Assembly (NCBI GenBank): GCA_026260175.1
Contig: JAKCWW010004071.1
Span: 1-23,787 of the forward strand
Length of the DNA stretch: 23,787 nucleotides
Source: Reticulitermes lucifugus
Taxonomy: Eukaryota; Arthropoda; Insecta; Blattodea; Rhinotermitidae
Direction of reading: 5' to 3'
Shown: piece by piece, positions 9,439-19,645 of the stretch
Layout: each line of letters opens with the position of its first letter
How positions within the stretch are numbered: position 1 is the first letter of the stretch
Position numbers and translations under genes: made by a program
Notes under the pieces: model-generated
Databases searched by the model: none
Seen by the model: only the letters and a program-made list of their open reading frames with translations
What the model was told of the DNA's origin: nothing

Positions 9439-12233
9439 TAGAAGACAGTCTACACCAATACCGCTGTCAGAATCTCAAATCTCGCAATGAGGGAGGAATT
9501 CACCCTACCTACTATCGCGAAGCATGGGGTGGATCGCTCCAAAAGCAGCCATGCAACTATTGACGTAGCTGCAACCGAGAAAGAGCTAAACTGCGTCACA
9601 GCAGCTGTCGGTCGGAATGCACACACATCATACTACGCCACTAGCACCTATGGCGCGTTAAGATTTAGGCGTATGAATGAGTTCTCCACTGACACACACA
9701 CACACACTAGAAACGTGGCATTCTGCCATCCAATCAACCTTAAAACTTATTTCCATACCCCTTCTAACTTATCTCAAATGGGTTACGCTACATGAACCTG
9801 GCATAAATTCACTCATTGAAGTCGAGGTCTCGTACGTTATAACAAACTAAGCAGAAATTACAATTCGTACAAAAATTCCTGTTAAACGGCACGATCCGTT
9901 GTATTTAACGTTACAACGTTCGAAACAGTACCTTACCTTCAAAAATGATGACGTGATAGTAACTTGCAACGCATTTAGATCACTCACACCACTGATCATT
10001 TACATCAGTAATTTCCACAGCCCGAAGTTGCAACAAAAAACAATTAAAATCACTACCAGCTGCAACGAAAGCCCCTACATGCTACACCACAGTTCACCAC
10101 TCTACCAACGCGACCAACTGCAGCAGCACCAAGCAGACATGTACCTCGGAAGAGTTCTACATTTCCCACACATCGCGCCACTTGTCAGCGTGCTTACTTT
10201 TCGATGCGCAGTAAATCGTGTTGTGTATATTTACTCTGTTTTTTTTTCAGGATACAGAAGAAAAATAAGCTTTGTCACGCAGTATAATTCAATTGCGTAG
10301 CTAATATGCCAAACATGAATCATTACTCTTAAAACGCTTCGTTTCGTCACGCCATTCGTGTTCCCATGACCGAAACAAATATTTATGGTTTGCATATTTG
10401 TCTGCAGAGTACACTGTGTACTACCTGCACAACTATACATTCCGTGACTATCACAGATGTTACAGCTACACATTTTTGGGTCAGTGGCTCGCGTTGTACG
10501 AAGAGTCTGTAAGGAACACAGATTAAGGAAAAAAGATGGAATCAATCTTTGTGCTTGATGGTATATTTTCTCCTAAATGTATCGCTTACCCAAAGACATC
10601 TCTTAGAGACGTAAGAATGTGCTGAATTCAAGTGTAAACACAACTGTATTACGAAGCGGAAGTATAATACACCTTCCATGGCTTTCGGTCTCCAATTGCA
10701 ACCACGCATCGGTTAAAAAAAAACCAGGAGCCGGGGACGTTAATGTTTACATCGAATCGCCGACATGTTCACTATGCTTCATTTGAAATCGCTTCCACAA
10801 TACTGAACCAGTATCTTATCGCCGCTTCTTATGGTGGTTATTTACAAAGAAAATAAGTGAAAAGGTGAATTGTAGAAACCAGCGGTTTCGAGGAATTTAG
10901 TTATATTTTTAATACATCCTGCTATAAATAGTTTGTTTCCTTGTTATATAACTGGCTACTCACTTGAGAAGGAATGGGGTTAAACAATTAGAAAATCGTA
11001 ACACGTGACTGTGATGCAACAATTCCCTGCCATTTCACGTAAGACTGCTGTTCTGTCTTAAAATGGGAATAAGTTAGAAAATAATAGCCTCTCGAAGATG
11101 CAGTACGTTCACTTAAAAACACCATCGATATTACCGTTTAACGATAAACATTCATTGGTTCAAATTATTCAATCAGCGCTTTCGCAAATGAGCTGTGAGA
11201 AGTGACTAACAGCTTCATCATGTCCGTCAGTTTGTCCGCGTGGTACAACACGACCCCCACCGGACGAATTTTAGTGAAATTTCATAACTGGGATTTTTAC
11301 TACTATTTGTCGACATATTCCGATTTCAGTCAAAATGGGATCAATTTACAGACACTTTACATGAAGACCTACGTGCATTTGTGTTATTTTCTTTGTTAAT
11401 GAGCGTTCTCTGTCAGGTGCCAACTGAGGCGTAAGAAAAAATTGGTCTAAATATCTCGCCTTTTACGAGACATTTACCGGAAATGAGGTTTCTCGCTCTG
11501 TATGAAATACGTACAAAAACACGATATCTTGCTGTTTAGGAGACAAGTATAAGAAGTAAGACATCTCGAAGGTTACAAGATAAGTACAATCCAGGCAGGC
11601 CGGTGAAACATTTGTCAGTCCAAACATGGGATATCATCTCACGCAGAATACAAAAGAAACTAGTGTTTCCGTTTAGACTGCATTGACAACATCCACGGAT
11701 AATGTTTGTGAAAACAATATGAATAACAGCAACAATAACAGAACAAACACGCCAGAAATGTTACGCCGTGCGGACGTTTCCTAACTTGTTTTCTCACACT
11801 AACTACTTACAAAAACAAAATTGCATTTTAAATCTATGTCATTTTAGTAATCAATTTCCTAATCACGCTTTCATTATTAACAATTTTCGCAACTTCAATA
11901 TTGTTAATTCGTAGATCATATTTAAAGACTTCAAATCATTTCCAGAAGTTACCGTCGAATGGGACGTGAGAAGACAGCACGAAGCTCGTTGAAAATTGAA
12001 CTGGAAATTATTAAACACGAACGTCACATATACTTATCCTCAATAGCGTGAAAAGTCTGGAAAGAAATTTCCAATATTTCAGGTCCTGCAATTGCACTAG
12101 ATTCCTGTAAACCAAATTGAGAGAACAACAATGTACACTACACGGTGCTGCTAGCTAATGGAATTATTCAGTTAAATGTTGGACACTAATACACTAATAC
12201 CGACGCAAGCACACGGTAAACTCCTGCCACCTT
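9439..12233. other. Long non-coding stretch without a recognised feature
   Basis: A CA-type microsatellite of about eight units lies near 9,691-9,707. The longest frame (9,899-10,300 plus, 133 codons) has no recognisable domain, overlaps a 104-codon frame on the other strand, and its composition follows local base content. The remainder is AT-rich and I could assign no repeat family. Intron or intergenic DNA are both possible. Confidence 0.5.
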
Positions 12234-12256
12234 CTATTCTTATGTCTAACTGCTTG

Positions 12257-12357
12257 ACTGATTATGATTGATTAACTCCTTTCGCTCCTTGCGGAGCATA
12301 GGGCTTCCGTGAAACTTCTCCATTTGGTCCTGTGTATTGACATCGCCAGGATTTCCT
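12257..12357 (-). mobile_element. Short 5'-truncated retroelement 3' end with target-site duplications
   Basis: On the minus strand the insert encodes a C-terminal-like peptide, AMSIHRTKWRSFTEALC and onward, ending at a TAA stop (12,272-12,274). A short simple tail containing TCAATCATAATCA follows. The insert is flanked by direct repeats of 23 bp, 12,234-12,256 and 12,358-12,380, which agree at 21 of 23 positions and both read CTATTCTTATGT and onward. Such flanks are typical of target-primed reverse transcription. The peptide resembles the C-terminus of retroelement polyproteins, but I cannot name the family. Confidence 0.6.
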
Positions 12358-12380
12358 CTATTCTTATGTATAACTACTTG

Positions 12381-13494
12381 CTAATATATATACCTGCAGG
12401 CAAGCAAGTCTTAGTCTACTTATTATGTAATAGAAACGGTGCATCATATTTACCAGCTTCAACACTGGTGCTACCTCGCCCACCAACCACCTATCCTACA
12501 CTGAGAGGATATCATGCGTCAGTTTCATCTATACGACTGCTGCCATCTGACGGAAATGTCTGTATTCTAAACATGGATGACTATGCAACTACTTTTCTGC
12601 AAGAATACCAGGCTGTAACTGGAAGTAGCAAGGTAATATTGCAATGAACTGACAACCTAAAGATTATTGTACATGGAAACTGGGAAGTTTTAATATTGCT
12701 TTCATTTTTCGTCACGTGGTTCACCAGGTAGGACAGGCTCACAGTTTTACAAACAACTGAAGGGAATCATTTAGTACGTCGAAATACCTGAACGAGCGTG
12801 CCTAGCCTTAGGAAAAGTAGCTTGAATCTGGGCCCAGATATTAGCTATCCTGAATGAGGATTTCCCTTTTTTATCTCTGTTCCTCCAGACGAAAGCAAGT
12901 GTAATACCTCAAACTGGGCAACGACTGCTTCTTTATACATCCTTTAAAGCTCGTTATGTACCAGTCACCCTAAGACTATACGCTACGAATTCTGGGCTGC
13001 TGAGAGCATCATTAAATAAACAATGAATAAACACAGCATATGAAATTTAACCACGTCTGTTTAGTCGGTGCACTGCGCGTTGACAATTCAAAACAAACAT
13101 TTAACAGTTCCCATGTCTAGCTACGGTTGTCACAGGCAGGCCGTTAATTGATCACTCTTGTACACGTAGCTCGTGAATGACACTCTGATGTTAACATTTC
13201 ACTGAATATGCAGGCTGTGTTACATTTTAGGCAAGACTGAGACTGACACTTACAGCTACAATATTCTATTCATTACCTTAAGTAGGATCCGGGATAGCGT
13301 AGACCATGGGCCTACGAACTTTTCATGGCATAGGGCCACACCCGTTATTGTGGGCTGGTTCACAGGTAGCACGTTGAAAAACAACAATACGTGGTATACT
13401 TAACCGACTAAATTAATATGTAATTTTTATACTATATACATAATTTACAAATTTGGCCGCCGGCCGCATAATACAACTTGGGTGGTTGCCTGTT
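12381..13494. other. Non-coding stretch without a recognised feature
   Basis: A 112-codon frame at 12,309-12,647 starts inside the retroelement fragment and shows no domain. The remainder to 13,494 holds no recognisable gene. A small GC-rich palindromic patch (GGCCGCCGGCC) lies at about 13,455-13,465. Confidence 0.45.
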
Positions 13495-13887
13495 GGAGAC
13501 CCATAGTGTAGTCAGTATAATGACTATGCTACGGGCTGGGCGTTTCGGGGTTCGAATCCCGGTTGGGGCAAGAGGTTTATCTCTTCGCCAAAACGCTTAG
13601 ACCGGCTCCGTAGCCCAGCGAGCCTCCTATTCAATGGGTACCAGGGTCTATTTCCCTGGGGGTAAAGCGGCCGGGACTTGATGCTTATCACTCGCCTCTA
13701 TCTAGTGACGAGGCTAAGAATGAGTGATCCTATACCCCCACTCCCCCTATATGCTTTCATAGCGTGTATGACACACATAATCAGTACACACTGTATACCG
13801 TATCATGTCATATCATACAGGGGACGTCTGTAGGCCCTTGTGACACGGAAATGAACCGTCGGGTTCCACAAAAGGCGGGGAATTTAT
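13495..13887 (+). mobile_element. tRNA-derived SINE with LINE-like 3' end
   Basis: The A box is near TAGTGTAGTCAG (13,504-13,515). The B box GGTTCGAATCC (13,549-13,559) sits in a good tRNA-like arm. The body holds GGGTACCAGGGTC, CCCTGGGGGTAAAG and CGGCCGG (about 13,635-13,675), matching in order the cores of the minus-strand copies near 20.2 and 22.6 kb. The tail (13,851-13,887) is almost the same as the 3' end of the LINE at 14,540-14,575. This copy, about 390 bp, is the longest SINE in the window. No clear target-site duplication was found. Confidence 0.8.
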
Positions 13888-14195
13888 TAATGATTACAGA
13901 GAAGGACTTCTTTCATTGCGCTGGTTAAGTTAATGGTAAGGCGTTTAAATTCTACATCAAACCCATAACCTGAAACATAAATTCATAAATATTTAGATAC
14001 TGTATAACTAAAAATATTTAGTGTTCCAGATACTGTACTTCAAGAGCAGGTAAGGCGGACACGGTCGGACAGGACGCATAACGGCAGCAACCGTTACTTG
14101 GTAATTTTAGCGGCTAGCAGTAGATGGCAGGAGAGTTCAGTCAAGGCGTAGGTGCATTGTCTGCGTGTGTGCCGCTAGTGGCGTTAGATCCACGT

Positions 14196-14430
14196 CAGCG
14201 TTTATCAACCTGTGGGTCGCGAAGATTTCCGAGTGGGTCACGAAACCATGAAACGTATGATGATTTTGCAACATACATGTTTGCCTTCATTTCATTAAGT
14301 CATTAAAATGTCAAATCGTTATTCGGATTCTTTTTTATTTTATTTTAGACCTGCCTTTCTAACTCCTGGGGTCGCGAGACAAAAGCCACTGGCTTAATCT
14401 GTGTCGGCTCAAAAAGGTTGAGCAACACTG
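14196..14430. mobile_element. Short non-autonomous hAT-like element (MITE)
   Basis: The left end reads CAGCGTTTATCAACC from 14,196. The right end, read on the minus strand from 14,430, is CAGTGTTGCTCAACC. This resembles the CAGNGTTTCTCAACC ends of many hAT elements. Imperfect 8-bp flanks ATCCACGT (14,188-14,195) and ACCTACGT (14,431-14,438) agree at 6 of 8 positions, the hAT duplication size. Subterminal GGGTCGCGA-like motifs recur near 14,214, 14,235 and 14,369. At 235 bp it cannot encode a transposase. Confidence 0.72.
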
Positions 14431-14554
14431 ACCTACGTCATTGTGTCCTGAACTGTTAAAAGTGTCGAGTGTCCGGATGATGAGTAACTCCAAGGAGCAG
14501 AGTCCTTCGTGAGAAACTAATAATTACTTGGTTAGTCAAGAAATTCCACGCATT

Positions 14555-15016
14555 TTATGGAACCCGACGGTTCATCGCTGTATTCACAACAGCCCGCCAC
14601 CTGTCCCTATCCCGAGTCAGATTAATCGAATTCATGCCTCCATCCTGTTTATTGAAGATCATTTTAATATTACCATCTCATCTACGACTAGGTCTCTCCA
14701 GCGGTTTCTTTCCCTTTGCCTTTTCCACCAAAACTCTGTACAACCCCTCCTCTCCCCCCATACATGTCACGTGTCCCTCCTATCTAATTTTTTTTATTCG
14801 ATCACCTGAATTATATTTGGTGAGGAGTACAGATCATAAAACTCATTATGCAGTCTTCTGCAGTCCCCTGTTACCTCGCTCCTCTTAGGCCTAAATACCC
14901 CCCTCAGCGCCCTATTATCAAACACCCTCATCCTATGTTCCTCTCTCAATGTGACAAATTTTCACACCCTTATAAAGCAACAGGCAAAATTATATTTTTC
15001 TATATTTTAATCTTCA
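14555..15016 (-). pseudogene. LINE ORF C-terminal region, 3' of the nested SINE
   Basis: This part resumes the LINE frame after the SINE with ENMKIKI, which follows naturally from the sequence left of the insertion. It continues through fragments such as KPLERPSRRWDGNIKM and RDRDRWRAVVNTAMNRRVP to the stop at 14,555-14,557. The RPxRRW...NIK pattern and the terminal RW-rich peptide recur in the second fragment at 20,921-21,078. Several stops and frameshifts are present, including in the segment after ILPVAL. Plus-strand frames here (14,528-15,057) are antisense shadows. Confidence 0.8.
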
Positions 15017-15030
15017 TATTGTTGGAAAAC

Positions 15031-15278
15031 GGGGCACGCGATAACGCAGCTGGTTAAGACACTGCGTTACAAGCCGGAAGGTCGCGGGTTCAATTCCCGA
15101 TGGAGTCATTGGAATTTAATCCTGGGGTCGACTCAGGAATATCTCCTTCGCGGGGGAGGGTGGGGCGGTAAAGGCGGCCAGTGCTTAGGGCTGACAACCT
15201 TACAACCTTCATGTGCCGACTGTAAGGAAATCTGGGAGCCTCAACCTGCTGGAATCCTAGGGGCCTGTCCAGGCCTTT
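15031..15278 (+). mobile_element. tRNA-derived SINE nested inside the LINE
   Basis: The A box is TAACGCAGCTGG (15,042-15,053) and the B box is GGTTCAATTCC (15,087-15,097). The body contains GGGGCGGTAAAGGCGGCC (about 15,163-15,180) and ends in a hairpin GGCCTGTCCAGGCC near 15,262-15,275. The flanks, 15,017-15,030 and 15,279-15,293, are imperfect copies of each other (TATTGTTGGAAAAC and TATTTTTGAAAAGAC). The interrupted LINE reading resumes across the insert, so the SINE arrived after the LINE. Its 3' body differs from the copy at 13.5 kb, so it is another SINE family with a related core. Confidence 0.85.
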
Positions 15279-15299
15279 TATTTTTGAAAAGACAAATAA

Positions 15300-16252
15300 G
15301 AAGACAAAGAAATCTGGACAGAAATGTTGCAGGCATTTCTCTAGTCTAATTTGCTCTTATTTTATTCATGAATGCAATTTTGATTTGTTAGGGTTGTTTC
15401 CAAGTATCTCAAATTTTGCCCAATTTGAAAGGATTTATTACTTTGCATTATTTTCATGAGACATGACCGTATACTTACTTTTCTCAGCATGTACTTCTAG
15501 ACCAATCTCCAGACTTGCGACTAATAAAGCTTCTAAGTTTTTCCTTCTTGTATGTATGCTTTCACCCACTATGTTAACATCTTCAATGTAAACCATAAGC
15601 TGATGTGCACAATTCAGTTTCAGTCCATCTTGATATGCCTGAATGTTCTTAATGGGATTTTTTTAAGCAAAGATGAAAAGTAATGGTGATAAAGAATTTT
15701 TATGCATCAAATCATTCTTAATATGAAACGTATATATACTATAGTTTGCATTTTAAAAGCACTTTTATTAACTTAACTGGTTTCATAGGGATATCAAACT
15801 TAATGAGGATACCATGCAAACCTTCCACACTAACTGAATCTTAGGGTTTCATGAAGTGTGTAAATAGCTGGTGCACTACTCCATTTTATTCCCATTTCTT
15901 CTCTGGTAGGTGACAATTGAAGAATATGTGACCAGAAGTTGACCTGTTATGTCAAAATCAACACTGATGATCCCCAAACGTTTCATTGCTTATGGAGTTA
16001 ACCTTGACAGAAGGATGTTGGATAAAATTTTGTACGTAGCTGATAAGAGTGATACGCCTCGACAATTACTGCAATCTGTTTTATCACCCTTCTTATAAAT
16101 AGGTACAATGATTGACTCCTTCCACTGCTCAGGCAATTATTCCTTATTCCAAATAGAATTAATAAGTTTTAGGATCTCAGAATGAATTTTCCTACCTCAT
16201 ACTTTAATCAGTTCTGGTGGAATTTGACCAATATCTGGTTATTCATAACTTT
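15300..16252 (-). pseudogene. LINE reverse transcriptase domain remnant
   Basis: In minus-strand order the conserved RT blocks are recognisable. DCSNCRGVSLLS lies at about 16,040-16,076. LFTHFMKP at 15,844-15,867 corresponds to motif A, where the usual aspartate is His. LSPLLF lies near 15,674-15,692. YIED at 15,579-15,590 corresponds to the catalytic YxDD box, with the first Asp replaced by Glu. Stops and frameshifts are scattered throughout. The original would copy the LINE RNA at a nicked target. This copy cannot. Confidence 0.85.
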
Positions 16253-16957
16253 TTAGCTTTTAAATTGCCATCTCAGCGTCAAAAGTACTGAGCTCAGGCA
16301 CTTGTGACTCAACTGCTTTTCAGTCTGCCTAACATCACTATATCCATGCACATTCAATAACGGAGACAAATGTTCCTCCCACCTGTTTAAAATACTGTGC
16401 GGGTCTGCAAGCAGAACATCTTTCTCATTCTTTACTGAATTATTTATGGGTTGGTAACCCTTCATAAATTCATTGATGCCTCTCTACAAGTCTTTAATAT
16501 TGTTCTTCTTACTGTTTGTTCCAAGTTGATTAATTTCACCCTGCAGATATTCTCTCTTTCGGTTTATAAAATGTCTAATATTCTCACATCTCACATTGTT
16601 CAGATTATCTGCTTTACTTCGGTTTGGATCCTGTAAACACTGCAGTTTAGCCTGCTTCCTTTGATCTACAAATTTTAAACATTCCTCAACAAACAACGTT
16701 TTGTGCTCCTTGTGTTTCTACTGACATAGACTCTCTTTAGCTGAGATTTTGATCTTCTCTTAAATAATGTCCCACACCCTATTTACGTCATCGCTATCAT
16801 CTAAGTTCTCAAAAGCTGCAAAACTTTTCGAGATTTTATGTTGATACTGTTCCCTAACTTTCACTTCACTTGGCTTCTTGAGATTGAATCTCTCCATATC
16901 AAACTTTTGTGCTGCTCGTTTATTTACCGAAAGTCTCTCCCTAACTTTTGCTACCAC
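16253..16957 (-). pseudogene. LINE linker between endonuclease and reverse transcriptase
   Basis: Three open minus-strand segments (16,253-16,465; 16,484-16,696; 16,760-16,957) are consecutive pieces of one ancestral frame, separated by stops or small shifts. Recognisable parts include VAKVRERLSVNKRAAQKFD at the endonuclease end, a KREYLQGEINQLGTN helix-like stretch, and LLADPHSILNRWEEHLSPLL just before the RT. This is the best preserved part of the element. Confidence 0.85.
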
Positions 16958-17600
16958 CAGACAGTGACCAGTATCACAATATACTCCGCTGAAACATTAT
17001 ATATGAAATATATTTGAATGCTACCTCCTATGTATTAACATGTAGTCAATCTGATTGTAATTCTTCCCATTAGGGGAGTTTCAGGTGTATCTATGGTTTC
17101 CGTGTGAAAATGTTGTGCTCTTAACAACTAGATTTTTTGATGTAGCAAAGTTTACTACTCTGACACCATTATCAATACTATTTTCTTTTAAACTCTCATT
17201 CCTAATTGTCCGTTTGAAATTATCTTCTTTCCTCAATTTTTGCATTAAAATGTCCTGAAAAAATTGTCATACGTAACTTAGGCAAGTGATAAGGTATCTG
17301 CTGTATTTCTTCATACAAATTGTCCTTGAGTCACTGCTTTTATCCTCAGGTAGGGCATATGCATTCCGAACAATAATATCACACCAGCGACTTTCAGCAA
17401 TACATATAACTTTATTTTCTAAATTGCTGTTATGATTCTCTCATGTACAAAAATTCCCGTCCTCAATTGATGATTTTAATTTCATTTTACATGGAAAAAT
17501 GTATAATCCTCAGCTTGTTTAGGGCCTCCCTTGTTGCATCTGACCTCTTGCACTCTCACTGAATCTAATCTATCCCTCACTAATTATCTGGCCACTGTCT
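16958..17600 (-). pseudogene. LINE endonuclease domain remnant
   Basis: Minus-strand landmarks of the endonuclease survive in order. GHFNAK at 17,238-17,255 stands where the family has GDFNAK. NQIDYMLIHRR lies at 17,024-17,056. CDTGHCL at 16,958-16,978 stands where the family has an Asp before the His. Both substituted positions are catalytic or metal-binding aspartates in this fold, so the nuclease is dead. Many stops lie between the landmarks, especially at 17,060-17,240 and 17,400-17,600. Confidence 0.78.
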
Positions 17601-17963
17601 TCAGTGACCCTGAAATATACAAGCCCTTATGCTCCAAGTGCCAAATCTCATGTCCAGTGTGCATTGCTTGCGTCGCTCCAAAGGATCAGACCAAGTCCAA
17701 GGCTTTGTGAAATGTTTCGTTACATGGTAAGTCGTAAACGGCCAGGAGGTGTTAGAAGCGCGCCCAACCCCCAAACTGGGTGACCACCCCTTGTCTGCTG
17801 TCCGCGACTGCTTATTCACTACGTTTGCAGCTACCTTCCATGTCTGGAGACCGTCTCCTCCATCCGAGGACCCGCCATGACCTAATGACGGGGACCCACT
17901 GATCATGGGATGTCCCGATGATAGGTACTCAAAAGAAGAACCGATATTTCGAAATTTGTTCAT
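17601..17963 (-). pseudogene. LINE ORF N-terminal segment, open for 120 codons
   Basis: A continuous minus-strand frame of 120 codons ends with TLDMRFGTWSIRA, which resembles the RFGTWNVRS start of the endonuclease core, followed by the decayed domain. Upstream is a Gly/Ser-rich stretch (GHGGSSDGGDG), then WKVAANVVNKQSRTADKGW. It is the longest intact piece of the LINE. The true 5' end of the element is not visible, and I chose the Met at 17,961-17,963 only as a practical boundary. Confidence 0.72.
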
Positions 17964-18014
17964 AGTGACGTTGTCCAGTTACAAACGGAAGGTGTCAACG
18001 TTTTTTCCTGTACA

Positions 18015-18240
18015 TTAGTACAGTTTAATGTGGGTACCGCTGGTTGTATGACAAACATCCAGACAATATTCGACTTCTGTCCGCCTGTTTTGAAGAATGT
18101 TGTTGGTTACTGTATCGACATCGTCCTTTTTGCGGACTTTCAATTGCTGAAGGTCGTTTTTTTTTACCTGGTAGACGGAGTGAGGTATCACCTTTATCAC
18201 ACGATGCCTGGTAGATGGATAAGCATAGGAACGCCAAAGT
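18015..18240 (-). pseudogene. Tc1/mariner-type transposase C-terminal fragment, minus copy
   Basis: The minus-strand frame 18,015-18,200 contains VYQVKKNDLQQLKVRKKDD, then TVTNNILQN, then TEVEYCLDVC and a GTHIKLY end with a stop. This is the usual arrangement of the C-terminus of Tc1/mariner-superfamily transposases (...YRLDVCR...GAHIE...). Upstream on the same strand a degraded TLAFLCLSIYQ (about 18,203-18,236) corresponds to the region after the third catalytic residue. It is adjacent to the 5' side of the LINE. No terminal inverted repeat was found for it. Confidence 0.65.
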
Positions 18241-18400
18241 GCCTAGCCCCCTAGTTCACCAGACGTAACTACATTGGACTTTTCCTATGGGTTTTTATGA
18301 ATAACTTCATCTACCAGGTCAAAGTGAAGTATCTTCAGCAGTTGAAGTTGCCCACATTGAAATATACTAATACAGTTAGTATTCAGAAGAAAACTTTGAG
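18241..18400 (+). pseudogene. Tc1/mariner-type transposase C-terminal fragment, plus copy
   Basis: On the plus strand, SSPDVTTLD (18,253-18,279) is the third catalytic motif. A one-base loss follows in the DFFLW block. The frame then resumes as FLWVFMNNFIYQVKVKYLQQ and LK (18,282-18,349). The IYQVK...LQQLK part is the same as in the minus-strand fragment at 18,015-18,240. The two fragments point in opposite directions, with mirrored sequence near 18,243-18,253 (CTAGCCCCCTAG). This copy decays after about 18,400. Confidence 0.65.
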
Positions 18401-19612
18401 ATTTTCCCCTGTAATGGTTCAAACCGGATATCTGTAATATATATATATATATAGATAGATGCGCCTAACAGAATACCAGAATTTCGATTTAGATGCTAGG
18501 TGCTTTAAAATATAAAGGAGTGTCCACATTTACTTCTTACCAGCAGCCTCAGCCGATTTCTATCGGCCCCCTTTAGGCAATATCACTTCCTATTTGACAC
18601 ATAAAGGACTCCCCACGCCACCTCACTTTCAATCGGAACTCTTGGCTAGTGTTAAGGAACTTATCCTCATAAATGCGTAATGACATCCCAAGCAATTTAT
18701 TTCTTGGTTCACGGTCAAAATTCTGTATACAATTCCAATTCTCATGTGCATGCTACGCGTCACCATCTCTAATAATTAGCAGAGAAAACATTCTGCAATG
18801 CTATGATCCTACGTAATTAATTACAATTACTTAAGTACATGTTTAAGAGGTTTTCACTGAATATATTTAAGGGACTGAACTACAGAGTTACTTTGCATCG
18901 ATCCCTCAACGTCGTGATGATAGTCAAGTTGTGTGTAATCTAGTGGAAGAAAGAGAAGACGACTTGAACTTGCATTCCTTTGATGCAAGCCTTTCTTTTA
19001 GGACCAATGTTTGTTCTCCATTATTTCATTCCTGAACTCTCTCGTAACGCTGTCCTTCGGGACATATCTCGTTATAATGGATTGCAACCACGTTCAACCG
19101 TGTGAGAAGCATCCGAGCCGCGTGTACGCATGCGTAAAGAAATATACGATCATATGTGTCCGTGTGTCTTTACACGCGCCCTTCCCGTCATGCTCAGCTT
19201 CCTTAAAAGACTACAGGAATATCGAATAACATATAACATTATTAAATATATTACAGTTTTAACTTTGAACGCTATATATGGACCAACTGCTAAAGAAATT
19301 CCTTCCTGTGAAACGAATATTACATACAGTCCGAATTTTTAGTCGTGACTACTGGGTTGCGCATGAGGGAAGTTTGGCATGAACAGCGTGAGTTACATTA
19401 AAACTTGTGCGAAGCGACTGTTGGTAAGTAGGAGGGTGACACAGCTCAACTGAAGACCGAAGTTTAATTTCGGGCTGGAGCAGAGACGAGAGCTGGGACC
19501 GACCAAATCTACTACACAATCGACACCGGAGCTTTCTTAAAGATAAAACGGTTAGGATGTGAAACTGATAATTTACCTTGATGCAGTCATATATAGCTGA
19601 GAGATTATTTTA
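18401..19612. other. Non-coding stretch with a TA microsatellite
   Basis: A TA dinucleotide run lies at about 18,437-18,453 and is followed by GATA-type units. The remainder to 19,612 has no recognisable gene. Frames at 19,011-19,342 are short and unassigned. A degenerate tRNA-like pattern near 19,438-19,475 is too weak to call. Confidence 0.5.
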
Positions 19613-19645
19613 TGCTCCGGCCGCCTTTACTCCAGTGAAATGCCC
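19613..19645 (-). repeat. Fragment of the SINE core
   Basis: On the minus strand this reads GTAAAGGCGGCCGGAGCAT, the hallmark core shared with the SINEs at 20.2 and 22.0 kb. Only about 30 bases are recognisable, so it is either a very old copy or chance similarity. Confidence 0.4.

Larger units (their letters stand above)
14540..17963 (-). mobile_element. Decayed non-LTR retrotransposon (LINE), nearly full length
   Basis: On the minus strand the segment reads, in order, an N-terminal region, an apurinic-type endonuclease, a linker, a reverse transcriptase and a C-terminal region. It closes with the peptide RDRWRAVVNTAMNRRVP before a stop at 14,555-14,557. It spans about 3.4 kb including a 248-bp nested SINE, leaving about 3.2 kb, close to what a single-ORF element of around 1,000 codons needs. 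It is heavily broken by stops and frameshifts. The peptides resemble an endonuclease-reverse transcriptase element I remember as abundant in cockroaches and termites. I do not assign a named clade. Confidence 0.88.

Noticed and set aside
9899..10300. 133-codon open frame on the plus strand, the longest in the window
   Set aside because: No motif, domain or family resemblance. An opposite-strand frame of similar length overlaps it, and the base composition follows the surroundings.
12309..12647. 112-codon frame on the plus strand
   Set aside because: It begins inside the antisense of a retroelement fragment and one of its flanking repeats, and it shows no recognisable protein features.
14528..15057. 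Three overlapping plus-strand frames of 69-93 codons
   Set aside because: They are antisense to the LINE C-terminal coding region, which explains their openness.
19438..19475. tRNA-like A and B boxes
   Set aside because: Spacing is too short and the B-box match is poor.
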